A stretch of DNA of 64,000 nt. Origin: Lonicera japonica. Taxonomy: Eukaryota; Streptophyta; Magnoliopsida; Dipsacales; Caprifoliaceae. The position numbers were made by a program, and so were the translations under genes. Positions within the stretch are counted from its first letter, which is position 1. The number at the start of each line of letters is the position of its first letter. The DNA lies in assembly GCA_021464415.1 (NCBI GenBank), contig CM038469.1, forward strand, positions 30,807,736-30,871,735, given 5' to 3'. The notes under the pieces were generated by a model, which was given only the letters and a program-made list of their open reading frames with translations, was not told the DNA's origin and made no database searches. Shown here one piece after another: positions 12,312 to 23,162 of this stretch.

Positions 12312-14536
12312 TAGTGAACTGCATCCTAATTATATTATTATTTTGTTATATATAAACATGTTACAACTTATTGATACTTTAATTTATTTTTTTCGATAAG
12401 TTAAATTTATAACTTTTTGGGCTTAAACATATAAATACAAACTATAATCTTGCATACAATAAAATTTACCAGTATAACAATACAAAGAAAATAACACGCA
12501 ATAATTGCGGGTCTTTATCGGTTAGCTTACTTTGAACTTATTTTTATGTTAATTACTTTCAGGTCAAAAAAATAATAATTTGTGCTTGTGAAAAATGTCA
12601 CACAAATGTAGCGAAAAGCTAGCTATAGTGTCATTTATATAAATTTTTCCGACATTTAGAAAATGTCGCAATATCCACTCTATTGTAGTGCATATTTGCA
12701 ATCACTGTGACTAAGATTTTTCGATCAAGTACTGTATTTGTCACGAAAAATCACAAATAATCAAATACAATATATTTGAATACTCCCCAAAGACAAATAA
12801 TGTACATAAGGAATCACAAATTTTTTAATATATATATATATATATATTATTGAAATGCATCCTAAGTACTGTACATAAGGATATCCACTATCTCTTGTAG
12901 TGCGTATTTGCGACTGCTGGGATAGAGATTTTTCGGTCAAGTACTATATTTTTTACGAAGAAATCACAAATACTCAAGTATTGTATACCTAAGTACTTCT
13001 CAAAGACAAATACCATACCAGAGGGATCACAAACTTTTAATATATATATATATATATATATTAGTGAACTGCATCCTAATTATATTATTATTTTGTTATA
13101 TATAAATATGTTACAACTTATTGATACTTTAATTATTTTTTTTGTATAAGTAAAATTTATAACTTTTTGGGCTTAAACATATAAATACAAACTATAATCT
13201 TGCATACAATAAAATTTACTAGTATAACAATACTAAGAAAACAACACACAATAATTGCGGGTCTTTATCAGTTAGCTTACTTTGAACTTGTTTTTATGTT
13301 AATTACTTTCAGGTCAAAAAAATAATAATTTGTGCTTGTGTTTGTGAAAAACGTCGCACAAATGTAGCGAAAAGCTATAGTGTCATTTATATAAATTTTT
13401 CTGACATTTAGAAAATGTCGCAATATCCACTCTCTTGTAGTGCGTATTTGTGACCACTGTGACTGAGATTTTTCGATCAAGTATTGTATTTGTCACGAAA
13501 AATCACAAGTAATCAAATACAATATATTTGAATACTCCCCAAAGACAAATACTATACATAAGGAATCACAATTTTTTAAAAAATATATATATTATTGAAC
13601 CGCATCCTAATTTTATTTTATTTTGTGACACAGAGACCGGATGCTAACTCTCCCATAAAACAACCATGAAGTAATTATTGTTTGTATTTATAAGAATAAA
13701 CTAAGTCTACCATATAATTCCCTCGTTTAGACTACCTAGCTTGATTATTATATGCACAGATGCAGTGCCCCCCGAACCCCCATCCCCAGGCCCACCCTAC
13801 ATTTTTTAAAATTTGGATGCTACCTCTTATATTTTTGAACATTTGAGTAATAATATGATTTTTTTTTGTTTATCTATAAATATGTTATACGTTATTGGTA
13901 CTTTCAAGTTTGTTTATATAAGTAAAATTTATAATTTTTTGTGCTTAAACATATAAATAGAAACTCTTATCTTGCATATAATAGAATTTACCAGTATAAA
14001 AATGTGGAAAAAACAACACGCAACAATTACAAGTTTTCATTGGTTAGTTTATTTTGAACTTACTTTTTTTTTATTATTTTTACAAAGGAAAAAAAAATTC
14101 AAAATTGTAGACCTGCCACTGTACAGATAAATTTGTTTGTTTTGTGAACAGAGGTTCCTTCCATCAGAGTTTGGATGTGATGAGGACAGGGTCTCTGTTC
14201 TTCCACCCTTTCAGAAATTTCTGAACAAAAAGAAGGAAATCCGAAGGGCGGTAGAGGCAGCTGGGATACCCTACACTTTTGTATCAGCAAACCTATGTGG
14301 TGGTTATTTCGTCAATTATTTGTTTCGCCCGTATGAGAAACGGGATGATGTTATTGTCTATGGCACCGGGGAAGCCACAGGTGAAACCACTCCGCTCCGT
14401 GACAATTCAATTCTTATAATTTAATACAAGTATACAACTAGAACCGGAAGTACATGTGATACATTTGCAATATAATAACTGATTTTTTGAAACAATTTAA
14501 TAATAGTTAATTATATTTGATAAAGTGGTTAAGTGA

Positions 14537-14575
<39 letters not shown>

Positions 14576-16915
14576 GAACAAGGTTATGGGTTCAATTCTC
14601 ATACTTGAATTTAATTTTTTGTTTTCTTATTATGTGGGGGTATTTTTGTAATTTAATTGAAATACCAAGTACTTTGCTCATAGTTAATTAATAGTATAGA
14701 TATTAGATATATTATAATTTTATATTTTATAAGATATAGAGTAGAGTAGAGTTTTTTTTTTCTTTCTTTCTTGTGTGTGTGTATTTTATGTAAAATCACA
14801 GGATGAAGGATCAAAAGCATTGGCAAATTACTTTATTAGAATTAAAAGTATTAATATAGACATACCGTACCCCATTTCATGTTCTTCAATGGAAACCCCT
14901 AAATATTATCTATTCACAAAGAATAAATCAAACACTAGAAAATGATCGTAATGCCTAAGGCGATATTATCAATATTATAATCTTTTATTTAATTGTGAAG
15001 TTGTTGTTGTCTATATTCGAATCGCATGAACACGCACCGTCTGTACAAAATAATTTTCTTTAATTATTTAGTTGTGATATTGTTGTATCTTAATTATGTA
15101 GCGGTGTTCAATTACGAAGAAGATATTGGAAAGTATACAATAAAAGTGGCAACCGATCCAAGAACATGTAATCGTCTGGTCATTTATCGGCCCAAGTCAA
15201 ATATCATATCACAGCTCCAATTGATTTCTCTTTGGGAAAAGAAGACTGGTCAAACCTTTAAAAGAGTTCATCTCTCTGAGCAACAAATCATTGCACTTTC
15301 CGAATGTAAGTAACAATAACACGATTTATATATACAATTATATGTCTATTTGATTTTTAGTAGTTTAATCAAAATACTCTTATAAATGGTCATATGTGGT
15401 GCACATGATCATTTCCGTCAACTTTAATGGCCAAAGTGGATGGAAGGAACAAGGTGAAACTTGGTCATTAGTTTGAGGAGTTAAATGACATTTTTTAAAG
15501 TTAAGGGGCTTACCTAGAACAATCACCATAGTTTAGGAGCCATTTCTATAATTTACTCTTTGTTGTCCACCAAGGTTTTGTGCAATTACAAACATAACCT
15601 CATACTTTTAAAGTTTACTACGAAAAAAAATAATACCTTCTTTTTTTTTTTTACCAAATCCTTGTGGGGGCTCCACTAGCCCCATAGTGGCTACGCCCTT
15701 GAGTAGGTACTGATACATATCCTTGCAATATATATTGGATACAAAAATGCTAGTAGGCCTAGTTATATTTTCCGTAAATATTTAACATAAATTTATTTGA
15801 CACTAATTAAGTTGATAGTAGGTACAAAACAGAAATATTAATCGAGTTATTACCACTTTTGACTCTTAAAGTACAAACCACACCTCACTTTTGTTCGGAA
15901 CATTTCATTTTCATGCGTAAGACCCCGATGTTTGGAGATTAATTGTCCAATTTAGTTCAATTGGAGAAGGTCTGTTAAAAATTTTAACGGAAATAATAGG
16001 CAAGCGCCCTGTGAATTTATTCCAGAGGCAAAATAACTATTTACCATTTTTTTTTGGCTATATGTTGATTGTTCCCTTGTATCTTCCTTATAAACCACCT
16101 GTTTTTGATCAATGTTTGGACACAATCAACAAATAGCTGTGGATATTATATCTTAAATACTTATTTTACACTTAGAAAACAGGCACGTCATGCGCACTTG
16201 CTATTTCCGTCATCAATTTTAATTTGTCATTTAATTTAATTGGGCTTCATTGGAACAATCTCTAAATGTTGAGAATTTGTGCATGTAAATTGAAACATTG
16301 GGGACAAAAGTGAGAGTGAACACAAATTTAAAAAAGCTAAATAATTCATAAATGCTATTATGATCTGTGCTAAAACGAAAGTTAAATTTAGGAAGTAATT
16401 TTGTTTTATAAATATAAAATTATGGGGTGTTGTAATCTATCCTCTTTTTTAAAAAAATTCGATGCCAAAATTTGAAACATTATATCCTATCCAAAATCAT
16501 CACATTCCACTCTAGACTTGTAGAGGCCGAGAAAACATATTATGAAACGGTTTCATTTTATAAATATGAGATTATTTGGTGTTGACATTTGAGGCATAAC
16601 TTAATGCACAGAATTTCACAAGAGTTAAATAAACTAATGATTTTAAATTTATAAATTGAAGATTAAAATGGCTCAATGATATTTAGATAATATTTTTTTT
16701 TTCTGTTTGTAACAGCATTACCTGATCCAGAGAACATACCAGTAGCTATACTTCATAGCGTATTCGTAAAGGGAGATACAACGAACTTTGATCTTGAAGA
16801 AAATGACATTGAGGCATCAACCTTGTACCCAGATTTACAATACACTACTATTGATCAGCTTCTTGAAATCTTCCACCATAATCCCCCGAAACCATTCTCT
16901 GCAGCATTCGCATGA
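10499..16915 (+). CDS. EGS1: Eugenol/isoeugenol synthase-like NADPH reductase (PIP/isoflavone-reductase family), 5 exons
   Basis: Exons by splice signals and frame: 10499-10666, 11499-11633, 14152-14380, 15102-15305, 16716-16915; total 936 nt, 311 residues plus stop, close to the family length of about 310-320. Seen: N-terminal Rossmann motif GGTGYIG at residues 10-16; an RPNSSKT stretch after strand 2, where the family contacts the NADPH phosphate; [21 protein letters not shown] followed by the helix with the probable catalytic lysine (about K128); a C-terminus with ASTLYPDL, then [10 protein letters not shown] and ending SAAFA. From family knowledge, these enzymes use NADPH to remove the acyl ester of coniferyl acetate, giving eugenol or isoeugenol in the cytosol. 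The C-terminus resembles eugenol synthase more than phenylcoumaran benzylic ether or pinoresinol reductases, but substrate and side-chain isomer cannot be settled from sequence. The gene is intact and is the survivor of a locally duplicated locus. Confidence 0.9.
10785..10915 (+). mobile_element. Possible SINE in reductase intron 1
   Basis: TACCATAGCGGTTA resembles a pol III A box and GGGTTCAAATTC a B box, followed by an A-rich tail (10904-10916). Clear target duplications were not found. The rest of intron 1 (10667-11498) has no gene. Confidence 0.4.
12146..13640. repeat. Tandem 754-bp repeat in reductase intron 2
   Basis: GTGCGTATTTGTGACTGCTGG at 12146 recurs at 12900. Each unit also holds a diverged half copy (GTGCATATTTGCAATCACTG at 12689; GTGCGTATTTGTGACCACTG at 13440), a (TA)n run and a CTGCATCCTAATTATATTATT stretch. 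A third, partial copy of the latter section lies at about 13600-14000. The offsets 543, 211 and 540 bp give a higher-order pattern. Intron 2 (11634-14151) has no gene. Confidence 0.8.
14536..14574. repeat. (ATT)n microsatellite in reductase intron 3
   Basis: About 13 uninterrupted ATT units. Introns 3 (14381-15101) and 4 (15306-16715) otherwise hold no recognised feature. Confidence 0.9.
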
Positions 16916-16963
16916 GTCTTTTTAGCTTTTTGGTTTTTTTTTTTTAAGAAAACCAAATGTACT

Positions 16964-16969
16964 AATAAA
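16964..16969 (+). terminator. Polyadenylation signal of the reductase gene
   Basis: AATAAA lies about 50 bp after the stop codon, following a T-rich tract (16931-16945). This is the expected place for a plant near-upstream element. Confidence 0.5.
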
Positions 16970-17616
16970 GATTGATGGCTATTAGCATTTGCTTATATTA
17001 GTCCATGTCATAGCACCATCACCTGGAAAGCTCAAGATTTGCTTATTTTTCTGTATTTTGTCATGTTCTTCATTGACATTGCACCAAAATCAGCAAATAG
17101 TCATGAAAAACACAAAGCTGACAATTGTGCCAATATTTTTAGTATTCATAAAATTGATCACATATATCAAAACTAGACACAAAACACACGCGATGTGTAT
17201 ATGCCTAATTTTAGAGATTGTTTAGACAATAAGAATATTACTTTGTTAATATGGCTACCCTCAATTTATGTAATAACCTTCTTAGAGATTGAATTATCTC
17301 CTTGTTTGTTTTTTTTTCCTTTTTGATATCTAGAGATCGAGTTATTTCCCAGGAACGATTATAATTATTAGAGGAAGCAAAATTAACCCACACAAATTTC
17401 AAAACAACCAACACCCAAATGGTAATATATTATAATTAATCAAATAATAAGCAAAGAACAATGTAACCTAGATTTGATGGGAGCAGTGTTGTCATATTCG
17501 GAGAGAGAGTATAGGATTCAAATTCTTGGCCAATTTGTAATTGAGACTTGCAAGTACCAATTGAATGTGAATAAATTTCCCAAAACCTAAATTATCAGTT
17601 GAAAAGAATCCTGAAA

Positions 17617-17815
17617 TCCAAGAGGTTGCCATAGCGGTAAAGGTGAATTTGAGACTATGTGGGTAGGCGCAGTCTCAGTTCGATTTCCCGTTGCGTGAAA
17701 CCTTTCTTGGGCCACTGCGGGCATTTCCCGATCGAGCAACCAGAGTCTTATGGGATTAGTGGGGGTGGGGCCTTGACACCCATGGCTATCAAAAAAAATA
17801 AAATAAAAATTTGAC
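17617..17815 (+). mobile_element. tRNA-derived SINE
   Basis: Begins shortly before GAGGTTGCCATAGCGGTAAAGG (A-box-like) and has CAGTTCGATTTCCCG (B-box-like) about 40 bp later, with a 3' A-rich tail. Flanked by a perfect 13-bp duplication AAGAATCCTGAAA (17604-17616 and 17816-17828). The overall form is like plant Au-type SINEs; the exact family is not certain. The surroundings 16970-17603 hold nothing recognised. Confidence 0.85.
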
Positions 17816-17959
17816 AAGAATCCTGAAAAAAGAATTATAAATAGTTAAATATCCGATTCCCTCTTAGTATTTTGAAATTATTAGGTATGAAACAAAAAAA
17901 AATTGGAAATTGACATTTTCTTATTTTAAATTGGCAAAAAAAATTAGGAATGATTAGGA

Positions 17960-18110
17960 ATTTTGTACATTTCATATTCATCTATTTAAAAAAATTGGTA
18001 CATTTCATGTTCATCTATATAAGAAAATTTGGTACATATCATACTATTCATCAATAATTTTTTTTGGTACATTTCATATTCATCTATATAAATATATATA
18101 TATATATACA
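17960..18110. repeat. Short tandem repeat, GGTACATTTCATATTCATCTAT type
   Basis: Three to four degenerate units of about 40 bp (TTTCATATTCATCTAT, TTTCATGTTCATCTAT, TTTCATATTCATCTAT), ending in a (TA)n run. Confidence 0.65.
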
Positions 18111-18129
18111 TGTCCATACTTACAGCACT

Positions 18130-19355
18130 ACCTACCTAAACCTATATCTAGTTTTTTTGTGAAATATATAATTAAAAATTTGTCTGAAACCCGACTTGTT
18201 AGGTACATATCTTAGGCCATTAAATATTCAAAGTAAAATTTCATATAAGCAGCCGGTTAGAAAGAATCTGATCTAACCCATGCATATTTTATGTCTGAAA
18301 AACCTAAACTCGATCACACCTTTTTTATATGCATAAACCCGAACTCTACCTGTCTGCCCTGAAGTGTTGTAATTATATTATATTTTAAGGGCACCTAAAG
18401 AAAAATTATTATATGCAGTTAAGATGGGGTCATATGGGTTAAAATTTATACGAACCTAAACCCAACCCGAATTTATGCCGAGTTTTTTTATGAAGCACAT
18501 ATCCTCCTCTGTCTTAGAAAAAATCCATCCCATACCTGACTCATTAGGGAGATTATAGGAAATATATATGTATAGCGAAATTCATATGTATGAACCACTT
18601 GTTAGAAAGAATCTGACCAAATTGGTGCACGTTTTGTTTTAAAAAAAATTGAACCTTTGCACCTTTAACATATGCATAAGCTCGAACTTGAAATTTCCTA
18701 CCCCAGCCCACCAAAAGCATTACAATTATAGGATGTTATAATAGTAGGTAAAGACGTAATGTTATATTCAAGTAAAATCACTTAATCTAACAAGTTTTAT
18801 AAATAAGAAATAAATGTTATAATTTTCCAAATTAATCGAAGTCGATCTGGATTAGAATTGGGGAAATTAATTTTGCCACATGTTATATTATATCTTGGTT
18901 TTTTAGGATTAGTGTACAAAAATTAATTTACAAAAAGATCTTTGTTACTAATATTCAATATCTTTTGAAAACTAAGAAATTTATATATTCTTGATTTACA
19001 ATTGTTCACATTTAATATTCGTCTATACCCGCTTTGGTCTTAGAAAAAGCCTATCACAAACTCGACTTATTGGGGATATTCTAGGACATAGAATATTTGT
19101 AGCGAAATTCAATATGTTTAAGCACCGACTAAAAAGAACATCCAGTTTGTGAATGTTAAAAAGAAGGTTTGAAACCACACACATTTTACTATATACATGA
19201 GTTTGAATTGCCCTAATCCACCCAACGCATTGTAATTTTGTGATATTCAAGTCAAACAAGGTAATCTAATAATATTTAAAATAAGAAATAAACATTATAA
19301 TTCTCCTAATTAATCTAAAATCGTCTGTATAAGAATTGGAAAAACTAATTTTGGT
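18130..19355. repeat. Diverged partial copies of the R repeat
   Basis: Phrases such as CTTAGGCCATTA, TAACCCATGCATAT, GGGTCATATGGGTTAAAATTTAT and TTAGAAAAA-CCATC occur at 18176-18600, and again in part at 19022-19355, in the same order as in 6230-6670 and 19660-20090. No intact gene. Confidence 0.6.
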
Positions 19356-19359
19356 GCAT

Positions 19360-21748
19360 TTTATGTTATATTCGGGTTCCTATAGGATCAATGTACAAAA
19401 AAAATTAACGAATAGATTTTTTACTAATATTTAATATTTTTTGAAAACTAATGAAATATGTGGGCGTGTGTGTGTAAATTTGATGTAAATTACCAACATG
19501 CCACAATACTTATAAGCCAGTTAGATGAAAGACAAATAATTGATGACAAATCCTATGCAAAATTTTATTTTTTTTAAAGTTACCAATTTTTTTTTTTCTG
19601 TTTTATTAATAGACTAGATATGCCTGTGCCTACCACAATACTTGCCTGAACCCATATTCGATTTTTGTTGTGAAATCTACACTTTAAAATATGTCCTAAA
19701 CCAGACTTATTAGGGAGATATCTTAGGCCATTAGATATCTAACAAAATTCCATATAAGCTTATTAAGAACCTGATCCAACCCATGCATATCTTGTGTTTG
19801 AAAAACCTGAACTTGCACATTTTCTATATGCATAAATCCGAATTGTACCTACCCACCCCGATTCGCTTCAACATTTTATAAGTATATGATTTTTAAGGGC
19901 ATTTAAAGAAAAAATTATTATATGAAGTTTGGATGGAGTCATATGGGTTAAAATTTATTCGAACCTAAACCCAACCTGAATATCTGTCGAGTTTTTATGG
20001 TGCCCATACCCGCCTCGATCTTAGAAAAAGTTCATCCAAAACTCAACCCACTAGGGAGATTCTAGGTAATATGATATCTATGGCGAAATTCATATGTATG
20101 AACTGTCACATATTGAATTTCCCAAGAAATTGAGAAATATATCTCTTTTGCAAAAGCCACAACTGTCATTTTTCTTATCTCTCTGAATCTCCATACTAAG
20201 GATCTTCTGTGCATTCCCATGATATTTCGTGTCAAATTTCAGCCCAATTCTTCTTTGAGATATTTAAACTTTGACATTTCATGGCATGCTATAAGCATAT
20301 CGTCCTCATAAAGTAAAAAGAAATTATTAAAGTTTCGAACATAGACACAATGTTCACCATTGTACCGACGATAACCAATCTACAACATAAATGTTGTAAA
20401 CCATAGGTACCACTGTCTAGGCGACTACTTAATCCCATTTAAGAACTTCTTTAGCCGGCATACATACTATTCCTTACCAACTTCCTTGAACCCTTCTTGT
20501 TGTGCCATGTAAATCGTTTCAATTCTTACGCATCACCATGGTATAAACGCATAATATTGTCATTCATACTCCCTTTTTTCGAGTTGTTTAATGCGTTTAT
20601 CTCTCTAAAACTACCCGGTTTGCTAACTTATTTCACGATTAGTCTTGTAACACTTTTGTATTTAACATTGCTTGGAAAAAAACACATGATAGCTTATCGG
20701 GTCATATTCAATTTAAAGCATAAATGACTTGCATTTGTTAAGATCCGACACAAAACCGAAATCATTAAAAAGAACATGACCAAACTTGTGCATGTTTTGT
20801 TTTGAAAAATTGTTTCCATATGCGTAACTTAAACTTGATGTACCCGACCACAATCCATCATTGTAATAATGTAATTATACAATCTGCTAATAAAGTATTA
20901 TTCTACTAATGTATGTGTATAATTTGAGACAAACTGCAGATAAATTTGATCATACTAGTGGGCTATTTTTTATTTATTTTTTGCTGTACAGATAATTAAA
21001 ATAATTAAAATGAAACATTTATATAGAAGCAATGATATGATAAATGATACAGACAAATTGTGCTGAAATGTAGATTATTTGCAACAGCCAGGTAAATTTC
21101 TGCATACCATCGGTACAATAATTTATTATTGTTTTAATTAATAAATAGATAAACATTTATAAGCATTAATATAATATATCTGAATCGAAAAAAATTATAA
21201 ACAAACATTTGATTCAAATAAATTGAAACCATATACAAGCAATCATATGATACATATAAATTTAAAGCATTTACAAGCAATTATATGATACAGCTGATAG
21301 ATTGAACAAAAAAAATTTTGTTATAATTTTCTTATTACTAATTGAGATACATGTATATATATACACAATTATTTACATCAAAAAGATATAAATATATATA
21401 TATATATTATTTGCATCATATAATTGTGTGTATATATATATATATATTGTACATGTATTTAATTATTTTATTTTTTTAGGTATTCAATTATTATTTTTGT
21501 TGTACATATAATTTATTGTTTTTAGTTTGCAGATAATTTATAATTAATATTGTACATAAAATTTATTATTTACGTTGTACAAATAATTTATCATTTTTAA
21601 TTTATAATTCATTTTGTGTAACTATCATCATTTTCTAATAACTATCCAATTGAGAATTATGGGATTTAATTCTATATATGGTCAATAAGTTAAAACAGGG
21701 ATGTGTCCCTAATTTCTAATCATAGGTAGTCTCAAAGATAGACATACC
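19360..21748. repeat. R repeat, right copy
   Basis: Partner of 5690-8330, mostly collinear with small indels (the region matching 5810-6040 is missing here). Ends at TAATCATAGGTAGT, just before a Harbinger-like MITE. No host gene. Confidence 0.8.
20120..20520 (-). pseudogene. Decayed Copia reverse transcriptase in the right R repeat
   Basis: Same antisense fragment as at 6690-7120, with the DDMLIAC-type active-site piece at about 20285-20305 and the KYVCRLKK-like piece near 20450. Frame shifts and stops are present, many shared with the other copy, so the element was dead before duplication. Confidence 0.7.
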
Positions 21749-21752
21749 CTTA

Positions 21753-22073
21753 GACCTCGTTTGGTTCACGGAAAGGAAATCAATTCTCTTATCTTTTCCA
21801 TGGAGGTAGGAAAGTAAATTTCATGTTAAATTTCCTTTCTTGTGTTTGGTAAAACATGGAAAGTATTTAAGAAAGAGTATTATTGTCTAAAATTTGTGTA
21901 ATAAATGTTTGGAAATCACATGGGAAAATCAATCCCATGTGTTTTGGGAGGAATGGTTTTACCCCCTACTTTCCCTCTCTCGAGAAAGTGTTTCCGGAAT
22001 TTGTGCTTACCAAACAAAGGAAAGGAACGACTTTCCTTTCCCGAGTACTAAAATCCGTGAACCAAACGAGACC
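21753..22073. mobile_element. Harbinger/Tourist-like MITE
   Basis: Terminal inverted repeats GACCTCGTTTGGTTCACGGA and its near complement (TCCGTGAACCAAACGAGACC), flanked by TTA on both sides (21750-21752, 22074-22076). 321 bp, non-coding. Confidence 0.8.
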
Positions 22074-22641
22074 TTAGTAGCACATTGCTTATGCAGCAAA
22101 AGTGAGCTGCTTTTCAATTTTCTTTTACTATATTCAGAGTACACATATTGCATGTACATATTTTTTCATATGTACGTTCATTATTAAATTTAAAATAAAA
22201 AAGTAAAGGAGTGTGCTTCGTGATACAAGTTATTTTTGTTAATCAAAGATCATAGGTTTAGCTCACAACAATTACATATTTTCTTTTATCAAAAAACAAA
22301 ATAAGGGCAAAAACGAACATACTAAATTGGATGTCATAATCGTTAACGCCCACTAACTTTCATAATAGAATACAATGAATGAGTAGGGTTGCCACTCTAA
22401 AGATCCATCATGTAGCATTATGCTCTTATTCAACACGATGAATTTCCTATTTAAATTATGTTTGATTTGCAGGGTAAGAGGATTGGATAAGATCTTGTAT
22501 CAAGGTGAATTATTTATTATACAAAGCCTCTTATCTCACAAGAAATAAATTAAACAATCCTATTTTTTTTACATTATTTAGATGTGATTAAATAATTTTA
22601 TACAACCCAAACAAAAACCCTTATTGAATCTATCGAAGGAG

Positions 22642-22750
22642 ATCTTATGGGGCTCGCCTATTGGTTCACCGGGTCCGTGAGGATGATTTGTTTAGCGAGA
22701 GATCCGTACTTGAATCCCTTCAATTATAGTTGCTCAAAAAAAAAAAAAAA
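22642..22750 (+). mobile_element. Short tRNA-derived SINE
   Basis: GGGGCTCGCCTATTGG (A-box-like), a B-box-like GTACTTGAATCCC and a pure A tail, flanked by CTATCGAAGGAG (22630-22641) and CTATCGAAAGAG (22751-22762), a 12-bp duplication with one mismatch. 22077-22629 holds nothing recognised. Confidence 0.75.
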
Positions 22751-23001
22751 CTATCGAAAGAGTACATCCTATTAACCTAACGCGAGATAATCCTTACTAA
22801 ATCTACTAGATTTTGACATGGCGAATCAAAATGTAGATTAGATTATTTAATCTCATATAAAATGTTTGGCCAATCAAAATGTAGATCAGATTATTTAATC
22901 TCATATAATTTGTTTAATAGCTTTACCGATGGAATTAAAAATATTTATGGAATAAATAATACACGTAGTATAAAATTCCGACGGATGCTAAATGCAAGAT
23001 A

Positions 23002-23008
23002 TATATAA
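23002..23008 (+). promoter_or_regulatory. Possible TATA box of FANCM
   Basis: TATATAA about 155 bp upstream of the ATG, followed by a CT-rich leader (23035-23095) typical of plant 5' UTRs. Inferred from position only. Confidence 0.35.
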
Positions 23009-23162
23009 GATCCAAAATTTTCAATCTTTTCAAAAGTTTCCCTCTCTCCCTCCTATTTCCCTACGAGGGTTTCTCTTTTGGCTCTCTCCCCTCTCTGCAT
23101 ACAGTAAAATGACCGAATAGTTTTGCATTTGAATCAATCAATCAATCATACTATTTTGTTGA

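Noticed and set aside
17587..17817. Minus-strand open frame of 76 codons
   Set aside because: It lies within a SINE and has no protein-like features.
5690..21748. R repeats as the two LTRs of one giant retrotransposon around the reductase gene
   Set aside because: Each contains a decayed reverse transcriptase inside it and no TG...CA ends, primer site or target duplication were seen; segmental duplication fits better.
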